Shown: positions 1 through 5,386 of the stretch, piece after piece
Position numbering within the stretch: position 1 is the stretch's first letter
How the letters are laid out: every line of letters starts with the position of its first letter
DNA from: Hyphomonadaceae bacterium UBA1001
GTDB taxonomy: Bacteria > Pseudomonadota > Alphaproteobacteria > Caulobacterales > Aquidulcibacteraceae
Length of the DNA: 5,417 nucleotides
Assembly: GCA_002291875.1 (NCBI GenBank)
Contig: DBAV01000270.1
Location: 1 to 5,417, forward strand
Direction of reading: 5' to 3'
Notes under the pieces: generated by a model
What the model was told of the DNA's origin: nothing
The model's input: the letters and a program-made list of their open reading frames with translations, nothing else
Database searches by the model: none
Translations under genes and position numbers: made by a program

Positions 1-42
1 CCGAACGGTACGGTTCGATTTCACGGCAGGACGGGACGGCAT

Positions 43-77
43 CACGGCTTGGGCGGGGCCTGGGGACACAAGCCGTG
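43..77 (-). terminator. Hairpin downstream of the ParA operon (weak terminator candidate)
   Basis: Positions 43-51 (CACGGCTTG) and 69-77 (CAAGCCGTG) form a perfect 9-bp inverted repeat around a 17-base loop. It lies about 50 bases beyond the stop codon of the last operon gene, where a terminator would be expected. No T-tract follows on the minus strand, so intrinsic termination is doubtful. It may be an mRNA 3'-end stabiliser or chance in GC-rich DNA. I see no gene in the rest of 1-127. Confidence 0.3.
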
Positions 78-127
78 TCGCGCCGCAGGTCCGTCGGGGC
101 GACCTTCAACGTGACTGCAGATCGAGG

Positions 128-517
128 TCAGGCCTTCGATGGACTTCTCCGCCGCGGCGCCGGGGGCTTCTCCGGAGCCGGGCACGGATCGACGCGCCCT
201 GCCTGCAGCGCCATCACGTGCGCGCGGACCTGCGGCGCGGTCGCCGCCTTGTCCCATTTCATCTGCGGATCCCACACCTTGCTGAGTGCCTTCAGCTTGG
301 CCAGCGCCAACGTGTTCACCGCTGCCTGCATCGCGCTGGCGTGGGCGACGTGCAGTCCGCGCGCGGCCGCCAGGTCCAGCGCCGGCAGGACCGCCGCCGT
401 CACCTGTTTCACCAGCGCGGTTTCGAGCGCGCCGGCCGGCTTGGCCGCCATCTTCCGCCCATCCCGGTCCAGTCGGTCAAGCGCGCCGACAATCAGGCCA
501 CAGTGTTCGCGGATCAT
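128..517 (-). CDS. Small helical protein of unknown function, translationally coupled to ParA
   Basis: This is a 129-residue protein that I do not recognise. An open frame extends upstream to 562, but the ATG at 517 is the better start. Its ATGA overlaps the ParA stop codon, and AGGAG (530-526) sits 8 bases upstream within the sense codons of the last ParA residues. The first 100 or so residues are rich in Ala, Leu and Lys and look mainly alpha-helical, with an AALNTLALAKLKALSKVWD-like stretch in the middle. The tail is rich in Pro, Arg and Lys (ends RRRSPSKA) and could bind nucleic acid. There is no signal peptide or membrane segment. Stop-start overlap implies production in a fixed ratio with ParA. 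A ParB-like or adaptor partner role is therefore possible, but I see no ParB motif or helix-turn-helix. The existence of the gene is well supported; its function is unknown. Confidence 0.75.
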   Translation of the reverse strand: MIREHCGLIVGALDRLDRDGRKMAAKPAGALETALVKQVTAAVLPALDLAAARGLHVAHASAMQAAVNTLALAKLKALSKVWDPQMKWDKAATAPQVRAHVMALQAGRVDPCPAPEKPPAPRRRSPSKA

Positions 518-1419
518 GGTGCTCTCTCCTCCATCCGGGTCAGGCTGCGGATTTCCCGGCACAACCGCTCAAGCTTGGGCGCCACCTGTTCGGGATAGAC
601 GTCGTTCCAGTTGCGCGCGAGACGATGCTCGTGATCCAGCGCGCGTCCCATGCCGACCAGTTGGTTGATGCCATCGAACACATCCTCGGCGCCGGGGTTG
701 GACGTCGTCATCAGCATCGGGAAGGGCACCCGCCCGCCATCACGTGATCGCGCGACCAGGCCTGTCCAGTTGGTTGAGGGGTTCACCATCGTCCACAGCA
801 CCCGCAAACGCGGGTCGTCGGCCAGATGCACCATTTCGCGGCGCAGCACCTGAAGGCCCCAGATCGACACCGCGTCGGGGCGGCAGGGCACGATGATGAG
901 ATCGGCCTCGCGCACGATGATCTCGAACAGCAGCGAGGCGCCCGGTGCGGAATCGACGATGATGAACTCGAACTGCTGACGCAGGTCGCGCAGCATGTCG
1001 CGGAACCCCTCCTGCTGCGGGGTGATGCGGGGGGTCAGCATGCGGCCGACACCGCGTCGGCCCTCGTGTATCCAGAACTGCGGCGAGATCGGCACCAGCG
1101 ACATCGGCCGGTCATGGGCAAATTGAAGGGCCTGCACGTTCTCGCGGCGAAATGCCCGCAGCGCTTCGAGGCCGCGCGCCCGCGCCCGGCGATAGCGGTG
1201 GTCCCACAACAGTCGCTCCAGATAGATCTCCCGGACCGCCGGCTCGTCGATCAGCGGATCGCCCAGCAGGGCGTAGGAGGCGCTGGCCTGCGGGTCGGTG
1301 TCGACCACGCAGACGCTGTGCCGAAACTGGGTGTGCAGCGTGTCGGCGACCGCGATGGCCGAGGTCGTCTTGCCGACCCCACCCTTGCGATTGCTGAATG
1401 CGATGATGCGACCGGGCAT
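514..1419 (-). CDS. ParA/MinD-family P-loop ATPase (ParA-like)
   Basis: This is a 301-residue cytoplasmic ATPase of the deviant Walker A (ParA/MinD/Soj) class. Visible motifs are KGGVGKTTS at residues 12-20, with the signature lysine at Lys12; the switch I region VDTDPQAS at 39-46; and a Walker B strand IIVDSAPG at 153-160. The family forms ATP-dependent dimers that bind DNA or membrane and position plasmids, chromosomes or protein complexes. There is no N-terminal helix-turn-helix extension, so it is not a P1-type autorepressor ParA. It starts 9 bases after the stop of the upstream nuclease-like gene, and its last codon overlaps the next gene's start, so the three are probably one transcript. 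No parB or obvious parS is present. An orphan ParA has three plausible roles: partition of an integrated or plasmid-like element, positioning of a complex, or an ATPase switch for the neighbouring protein. The family assignment is firm; the role is inferred. Confidence 0.95.
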   Translation of the reverse strand: MPGRIIAFSNRKGGVGKTTSAIAVADTLHTQFRHSVCVVDTDPQASASYALLGDPLIDEPAVREIYLERLLWDHRYRRARARGLEALRAFRRENVQALQFAHDRPMSLVPISPQFWIHEGRRGVGRMLTPRITPQQEGFRDMLRDLRQQFEFIIVDSAPGASLLFEIIVREADLIIVPCRPDAVSIWGLQVLRREMVHLADDPRLRVLWTMVNPSTNWTGLVARSRDGGRVPFPMLMTTSNPGAEDVFDGINQLVGMGRALDHEHRLARNWNDVYPEQVAPKLERLCREIRSLTRMEERAP

Positions 1420-1428
1420 CCCTGACCC

Positions 1429-2232
1429 TCAACCTGTTTCCAGCCAGCCAAGAAGGCTGTCGCGCTCGGACGCGGTGAACATGCGGTCGATGTAGGCGTC
1501 GACCTCGTCGGCATCGGGCGGCTGGCGCAGGGGATCGATGTCGCGTTGCCAGCCGTCGAGTTCGCCGGGTTGGTCGAAGCGGATCAGCCCGATGCCCAGG
1601 CGTCGGCACTCGGCCTCGCCGTGCGACGCGTCGGCGGGGTCGGTTCCCGCGGGCTGGTGGACCACCAGATAGGCGTAGTGGACATAGCGGGTGTGGGCCA
1701 CGGCCTCGTGGACGGCGATCACGTTCCCGCGCCTCGCCCGCTTGAGTTCAAAGCCGTAGAGGTCGATGGCGCGTGCCGTGGCGTAGGTCTGCCGCCGAAG
1801 CGCCGCCACCGTGAAATCCGGACGCGACCAGATGCCGGCGCCGGGCCTTCGCGATGTGTCCACCACCACGGCGCCGGTTTCGCCACGGCTCTTCGGGGCA
1901 AGGTCGGGCACGAAACGCTCGTGAAGATAGCGCCCCAATGCGGGCATCAGCTCCTGTTCGGAAGGCAATGCAGGGGCCTGGGCGGGTGATGAGGCGCCGT
2001 TGGTCCGCGCGTTGGCGCGGCTCGCGCCGATCTGGCGGATGGTGGGGGTGGGGCCGACATGGTCGTAGGCAAGGACACCCTCGCGATCGAGTTCGATCAG
2101 TGCGGCGTCCAGTTCCGCCGCCGTCACCATCCGCCCCAGCCGATGGCCGACCAACGCCCGCAGGGCACCGAAGGGTGTGCGTGGGCCGGCCATCGCTGCC
2201 GCGTCGCGCACCACGGTTCGTAAATCCCCCAC
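1429..2232 (-). CDS. Winged-helix plus PD-(D/E)XK nuclease-like protein
   Basis: This is a 267-residue protein (numbered from the GTG at 2232), first gene of the ParA operon. Residues about 4-56 look like a winged helix-turn-helix: a helix, then ALRALVGHRLG, then TAAELDAALIELDREGVL. The linker at about 70-90 is low in complexity. The C-terminal half carries a restriction-endonuclease-like pattern: PDF at 138-140, then a strand with E-x-K (Glu162, Lys164 in YGFELKRA), a helix with HEAVAHTRY (175-183), a hydrophobic strand YLVV (188-191) and LGIGLIRF (212-219). This order resembles HARE-HTH/HrgA-like proteins linked to restriction loci, but I judge that by motif only. The predicted role is DNA binding with possible Mg-dependent cleavage. 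A binding-only or degenerate enzyme is possible. A TTG at 2295 would also be in frame. GTG 2232 is preferred because GGAGG lies 5 bases upstream. Confidence 0.78.
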   Translation of the reverse strand: MGDLRTVVRDAAAMAGPRTPFGALRALVGHRLGRMVTAAELDAALIELDREGVLAYDHVGPTPTIRQIGASRANARTNGASSPAQAPALPSEQELMPALGRYLHERFVPDLAPKSRGETGAVVVDTSRRPGAGIWSRPDFTVAALRRQTYATARAIDLYGFELKRARRGNVIAVHEAVAHTRYVHYAYLVVHQPAGTDPADASHGEAECRRLGIGLIRFDQPGELDGWQRDIDPLRQPPDADEVDAYIDRMFTASERDSLLGWLETG

Positions 2233-2237
2233 CCCGG

Positions 2238-2242
2238 CCTCC
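2238..2242 (-). promoter_or_regulatory. Ribosome binding site deciding the start of the nuclease-like gene
   Basis: On the minus strand GGAGG at 2242-2238 stands 5 bases before the GTG at 2232-2230. No comparable Shine-Dalgarno precedes the alternative in-frame TTG at 2295-2293. A TTGACT hexamer at 2295-2290 could be a -35 box, which would place the TTG within the promoter. I could not find a convincing -10 hexamer at 16-18 bases spacing, so the promoter itself is not called. Confidence 0.5.
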
Positions 2243-2305
2243 GGCGCAGCACCCGGCGAGCATGCAAGCACCGCCACAACCGGCCTGCAAGTCAATTCAG
2301 GTCTG

Positions 2306-2756
2306 CCGCGCTTGGAAGCGCGGGCTCCGGCGGGGGGCGCGCCGACGGTCGAAAACCTTGGAAAAATGCGCCATCGGAGCCCGGGCTTCCAGGCCTGGCC
2401 TTACGCACGACCGCGCTTGGAAGCGCGGGCTCCGGCGGGGCGTGTTTCGCCGGTCGAGAACCTGAAAAAAGGCGCCAACGGAGCCCGGGCTTCCAAGCCC
2501 GGCCTTACAAGCGACCGCGCCCGGAAGCGCGGGCTCCGGCGGGGCGTGTTTCGCCGGTCGAGAACCTGAAAAAAGGCGCCAACGGAGCCCGGGCTTCCAA
2601 GCCCGGCCTCACGCGAGCGCGCTTGGAAGCGCGCGGTCCGGCGGCCCGGTCTTCGCCGGTCGAGAACCTGAAAAAAGCCGACAACGGAGCCCGGGCTTCC
2701 AAGCCCGGCCTGACGCGAGCGCGCTTGGAAGCGCGCGGTCCGGAAGCGCGCGGTCC
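2306..2756. repeat. Tandem array of five 102-105 bp palindromic units
   Basis: Successive copies of a CGCGCTTGGAAGCGCG-like motif begin at 2307, 2412, 2516, 2618 and 2720, giving periods of 105, 104, 102 and 102. A full period holds, in order: a palindromic arm centred on CTTGGAAG (or a variant); CCGGCG...CGCCGG as a second hairpin; a conserved GTCGAGAACCTG; an A-tract (2465-2470, 2569-2574, 2671-2676; five A at 2362-2366); then GGAGCCCGGGCTTCCAAGCC as a second arm. Arm pairs such as 2480-2502 with 2515-2537, or 2376-2398 with 2411-2433, also form a longer imperfect stem, so each junction can fold as a cruciform or as one long hairpin. Units 4 and 5 share variants (GCGCGGTCC) distinct from units 1-3, which suggests stepwise duplication. 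I consider it non-coding. It resembles REP/BIME-type extragenic palindromes in architecture, but I cannot name the family. Confidence 0.9.
2727..2756. repeat. 15-bp tandem duplication inside the last repeat unit
   Basis: GGAAGCGCGCGGTCC occurs at 2727-2741 and again, directly adjoining, at 2742-2756. It lengthens the end of the fifth unit. After it the unit decays: the CCGGCG half of the second hairpin is present, but the matching CGCCGG, GTCGAGAACCTG and A-tract are missing. This marks the right border of the array. Confidence 0.85.
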
Positions 2757-2821
2757 GGCGGCTCGGGCACGCGGTAAACACGCAGGCGTGTATTCACACA
2801 CCCTGCCGTCGCGGCATCGGG

Positions 2822-2850
2822 TTGACGCCCGGATCGCCGCGGTGTGCAGA
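2822..2850 (+). promoter_or_regulatory. Possible sigma-70-type promoter for the small exported protein
   Basis: TTGACG at 2822-2827 is a good -35 box. With 17 bases of spacing the -10 position reads TGCAGA (2845-2850), which is a poor match to TATAAT. It lies about 40 bases before the ATG at 2891. The call rests mainly on the -35 and the location. The rest of 2757-2890 holds only a 6-bp hairpin (2778-2783 with 2786-2791) and no gene. Confidence 0.25.
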
Positions 2851-2890
2851 TGCACGCCTGAGGCCTCGTCCGCCTGCCCAGGAGCACCCC

Positions 2891-3160
2891 ATGATCCGCA
2901 CCGCTGCCATCATCACCGCCCTTGCCCTGCTTGCCGCGCCGGCCCCGCTGGCCGCCGCGTCGCCCGCCCAGCGCGCCGAGGCCGTCGCCGCCTGCCGGGC
3001 CGAGATCGTCCGCGCCAATCCGGGCGTCGCGGCCGAGGCGGTCCGTCTCGAAGGTGCGCGCACCCGCGCCACCCGCACCGTGGTCACCATGAGCGTCGGC
3101 GAACGGCAATTCACCTGCACGGTGGCGCGCGACGGCTCGGTCACCCTGGCCCAGGACTGA
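2891..3160 (+). CDS. Small exported protein of unknown function
   Basis: This is an 89-residue protein, start chosen at the ATG preceded by AGGAG (2880-2884) with 6 bases of spacing. The open frame extends upstream to 2822 but lacks a comparable ribosome site. Residues 1-23 are a classical Sec signal peptide: MIRT, a hydrophobic core AAIITALALLAA, then a small-residue AAA cleavage site before Ser24. The mature part is about 66 residues with two cysteines (Cys35 and Cys76), which could form a periplasmic disulphide. Its end, RQFTCTVARDGSVTLAQD, looks like a beta-hairpin with a turn at RDGS. I do not recognise a family. It is followed by a hairpin-bearing spacer and then the GT9 gene on the same strand, 118 bases away, so it is probably transcribed alone. 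Coding is supported by signal peptide, ribosome site and codon bias. Confidence 0.8.
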   Translation: MIRTAAIITALALLAAPAPLAAASPAQRAEAVAACRAEIVRANPGVAAEAVRLEGARTRATRTVVTMSVGERQFTCTVARDGSVTLAQD

Positions 3161-3260
3161 GGTCGGCCCCTTGGTGAGGCGGGCGTACGTATCGATCGGT
3201 TTCTTACGCCCGCCACACACCTTGCACCGCTGAAGTCAGCCCCTTGGTGGGGCGGGCATT
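3158..3260 (+). repeat. Direct 30-bp repeat in the spacer before the GT9 gene
   Basis: Positions 3158-3187 and 3231-3260 match at 25 of 30 bases by eye. They share GCCCCTTGGTG followed by GGCGGGC. The first copy begins at the stop codon of the small exported gene, and the copies are 73 bases apart. Such a pair could be a regulator binding site, a footprint of duplication, or a short repeat family member. I cannot tell which. Confidence 0.7.
3174..3218 (+). terminator. Strong hairpin after the small exported gene
   Basis: GGCGGGCGTA (3178-3187) pairs perfectly with TACGCCCGCC (3205-3214). Beyond one A-A mismatch the stem extends by GTG (3174-3176) with CAC (3216-3218). The 17-base loop contains short palindromes including ATCGAT. 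Its position just beyond the stop suits transcription termination, but there is no T-tract on either side, so it is not a textbook intrinsic terminator. Confidence 0.4.
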
Positions 3261-3278
3261 CGGGGCTAGCGCGCACGC

Positions 3279-4301
3279 ATGGCCTTCGACCCCGCCCGCA
3301 TTGCCAGCGTCCTCGTCTATGTCTCGTCCGACCCGGACGATGCGATCGGCGAGAACCTGATGAAGCTGCCGATGCTGCATGCGCTGCGGGCGGTCCTGCC
3401 GTCGGCACGCCTGACCTGGGCGCATGGGGCACCGAACGTGTTCCTGTCCGGTCCGCTCTCGCCCTTTGTCGAGGGGCGGATCGACGAGATCGTTTCCTGG
3501 CCCGACTGGGGGCCGGATGACGTCTCGGGCAGCGCCCGGATCGGACCGCTGAAGGGGCGCCGCTTCGACCTGGTGATCGACACCCAGGAGCGCCTGCGCC
3601 GCACGCTGATGGTGCGGCCACTGGCGCGCCGGCATTTTCTGAGCCTGGCCTGGCGGGGGCGGCTTTCGACGCTGCGCGTGCCGGCCCCGCCGCGCAACCT
3701 GCCGCGGCGCCTGCTGGCGCTGACCCGTGCCCTTGGGGCGCCCGATCCCGACCCGCCGATTGCCCTGCCACCGGCCTATCACGCCGCCGCTGCCGCCCTG
3801 ATCCCCGACCCGCGCGTGCCTCATGTCGCCATCGCGCCGGGGGCGGGCGCCAAGGAAAAGCGCAAGTGCTGGCCGCTGGACCGGTTCCTCGAACTGGCCC
3901 GCCGCCAGACGGGGCGTGGGCGCGTGCCGGTGCTGTATCTGGGTCCGGGCGAGGCCGACTGGCTCGCGCACGCGCGGGCCGAGGTGCCCGGCGCCCTGTT
4001 TCCCTGGCCGGACCATCGCCCGCCGGGCCTCAAGGGGATTGCGCTGGATGCCGCGATCGCCTCACGCTTGGCCGGCGGTGTCGCCAACTGTGCCGGCCCC
4101 GGGCACATCCTGGGGGCCGGGGGCGCGCGCGTGCTGTCGCTGTTCGGTCCCACCGACGCGGTCAAGTTCCTGCCCTGGGCGGGCGCCAACGCGTCGCTGC
4201 GCGCCCAGGATTTCGGCGGCACGGCCGAGATGGATGCGATCCCGCTTCAGGCCGTCGACGACACGCTCGAAGCGCTCCTGGCCGGACGCCACATGCCGTA
4301 A
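3279..4301 (+). CDS. Glycosyltransferase family 9 (heptosyltransferase-like) protein
   Basis: This is a 340-residue GT-B fold glycosyltransferase of CAZy family 9, the family of the LPS core heptosyltransferases WaaC and WaaF. These use ADP-heptose at the cytoplasmic face of the inner membrane. The N-terminal acceptor domain has IGENLMKLPMLHALR at residues 23-37. The C-terminal nucleotide-sugar domain has IAPGAGAKEKRKCWPLDRF at 185-203 and the family hallmark NCAGPGHILGAGG (270-282) followed by LFGPTD (288-293). Length is normal for the family. The motif residue that is Asp in WaaC (catalytic base, G-D-V-L) is Glu25 here. No strong Shine-Dalgarno precedes the ATG, but no better start exists. 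Its 3' end overlaps the converging GNAT gene by 55 bases. It could act in LPS core, capsule or another glycan; no other glycan genes are in view to decide. Confidence 0.92.
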   Translation: MAFDPARIASVLVYVSSDPDDAIGENLMKLPMLHALRAVLPSARLTWAHGAPNVFLSGPLSPFVEGRIDEIVSWPDWGPDDVSGSARIGPLKGRRFDLVIDTQERLRRTLMVRPLARRHFLSLAWRGRLSTLRVPAPPRNLPRRLLALTRALGAPDPDPPIALPPAYHAAAAALIPDPRVPHVAIAPGAGAKEKRKCWPLDRFLELARRQTGRGRVPVLYLGPGEADWLAHARAEVPGALFPWPDHRPPGLKGIALDAAIASRLAGGVANCAGPGHILGAGGARVLSLFGPTDAVKFLPWAGANASLRAQDFGGTAEMDAIPLQAVDDTLEALLAGRHMP

Positions 4302-4917
4302 ATCTCGGGCCCGCCGTCGTCATAGGGCGGGTCGGGGCGAAAGGTCGCCACCACCTCGAACCCGTGACGGCGATAGAGGGCGACATTGCGAGGGCGCGCC
4401 GTTTCGAGCCACGCCGCGGCGTTCTCGGCGTCGATGCGGGCCAGGTGGTGGCGCAGCAGCAGGCTGCCCAGGCCGCGCCCCTGCGCCTGCGGATGCACGC
4501 CCAGGAACGCCAGATACCAGTGCGGGGCGCGCGGGAAATGGCGGGCCATGGCGGCCTGGACTGCCCGCGCCCGGGCCATCCCGGCCCAACCGGTCACGGT
4601 CACGAAACGCGGCAGCATGGCCAGTTCTTCCAGCAGGCCGGGGGTGGGATGGCCCGGAGGGCGCAACCACACCGCGCCTGCCTGACACTCCCCCGCCTGA
4701 TCGACATGCCCGTGGGCAAGACCCTGACCCAGGCCCCACTCGAAAAAGGTGGTCATGCCCCTGGCCCGGCGCGCATCGCGCCGCACCACCCAGCCGACGA
4801 TCGGGTCGTCTCGAACGCGGCGGCAAGGGCTGCGGCCAGGCACGCCGTCTCGGCGACGGTGGCACGCAGCACCTGGCGTCCGGCAGGCGGTTCGGGGCAG
4901 GGCGCGGAGCCGGTCAT
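4247..4917 (-). pseudogene. GNAT-family N-acetyltransferase, frameshifted
   Basis: This is a GNAT acyltransferase (acetyl-CoA-dependent acetyl transfer to an unknown amine) split over two frames. The 5' part reads from the ATG at 4917 to the Glu codon 4812-4810 and gives VLRATVAETACLAAALAAAFE. The 3' part in the next frame continues from 4810 with DDPIVGWVVRRDARRARG, then the acetyl-CoA motif GVHPQAQGRGLGSLLL, a helix, and the family-typical ARPRNVALYRRHGFEVV. Restoring one base at 4810 gives a seamless AAAFEDDPIVGW, the usual N-terminal pattern of this GNAT group, and a product of about 223 residues of normal length. No slippery heptamer is present at the junction, so a mutation or sequencing error is more likely than programmed shifting. 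The ATG lacks a clear ribosome site. The stop lies inside the 3' end of the converging GT9 gene. Confidence 0.8.
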
Positions 4918-4980
4918 GACGCGCGACCGTGCCACGGCTCGAGGCCCCGGCGCCACCAGCAGCCCCAGCTTGCGAACACC

Positions 4981-5131
4981 CGTCATCCCGGCCGCAGGGC
5001 AGCGCAGAGCCGGACCCATCCCGCAACAATGTTCCAGCAACCTCAGAACCGTCGCTGGACCCTTACCTTTAAACCGCACCCTCAATGGATGGGTCCCGGG
5101 TCCGATGCTGGCGCACCGGCCCGGGATGACG
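4981..5131 (+). repeat. Interspersed palindromic element, copy A
   Basis: This 151-bp non-coding element is bounded by the perfect 11-bp inverted ends CGTCATCCCGG (4981-4991) and CCGGGATGACG (5121-5131). Inside, GGACCCATCC (5012-5021) pairs with GGATGGGTCC (5087-5096), enclosing TCCAGC (5033-5038) and GCTGGA (5054-5059). That makes three nested stems. Repeats with CGTCATCCCGG-type ends are familiar from alphaproteobacterial genomes. The 63 bases between the GNAT start and this element (4918-4980) hold nothing I can name. Confidence 0.85.
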
Positions 5132-5155
5132 GATGTTAGGGAAAAAAAAGAGGGC

Positions 5156-5365
5156 CGTCATCCCGGCCGGAGCGCAGCGCAGTGCCGGGACCCATCCCCC
5201 AACAATGTTCCAGCAACCTCAGAACCGTCGCTGGACCCTTACCATTAAACCCCACCCTCAGTGGATGGGTCCCTGTGTGTGGATTTGTGGCATTGTGGGG
5301 GTGGCGGGCGGAGGCCGTTGGGTGCCGGATACCGGTTCGCCTTGCTCACCGGTTCCGGGATGACG
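5156..5365 (+). repeat. Interspersed palindromic element, copy B
   Basis: This is a second copy, 210 bp long, with the same 11-bp ends at 5156-5166 and 5355-5365. Its core 5188-5273 matches 5012-5097 of copy A with four differences in 86 bases and no gaps. The middle stem is 11 bp here (5187-5197 with 5263-5273). The right part, 5274-5354, is unrelated to copy A and longer, so core and left end are conserved while the right arm varies. It appears non-coding. Confidence 0.85.
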
Positions 5366-5386
5366 TTCCTTTTTTCCAACTCACAA

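Noticed and set aside
1..127. Another gene downstream of the operon on the minus strand (open frame 42-275).
   Set aside because: It overlaps most of the end of the small operon gene in another frame, is Arg/Gly/Ala-rich and has no ribosome site.
75..1425. Plus-strand open frames opposite the ParA operon.
   Set aside because: They lie antisense to genes with clear motifs and show no recognisable protein features.
2293..2295. TTG start for the nuclease-like protein, adding 21 residues.
   Set aside because: No Shine-Dalgarno, low-value added residues, and the GTG at 2232 has GGAGG at ideal spacing. A TTGACT here may instead be part of a promoter.
2306..2756. CRISPR array.
   Set aside because: Period of 102-105 bp, and almost the whole unit is repeated with no unique spacers of constant length. 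No cas genes are present.
2177..2855. Several open frames on both strands run through the repeat array and encode repeated peptides of about 34 residues (for example GLGSPGSVGAFFQVLDRR on the minus strand).
   Set aside because: Multiple frames on both strands stay open at once because the GC-rich palindromes lack stop codons. Two of the four periods are multiples of 3, which lets frames persist over part of the array. None has a ribosome site or a non-repetitive domain. These are likely to be mis-annotated as proteins.
4800..4820. Programmed -1 frameshifting in the GNAT gene.
   Set aside because: The junction reads GCG TTC GAG ACG on the minus strand, with no X-XXY-YYZ slippery heptamer, and GNAT genes are not known for programmed shifts.
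3823..5248. Two long plus-strand open frames of over 430 codons overlapping the GT9 and GNAT genes.
   Set aside because: They are extremely Arg/Ala/Pro/Gly-rich, without domains, and run through GT9, the GNAT gene and the repeat elements. They are typical shadows in GC-rich DNA.
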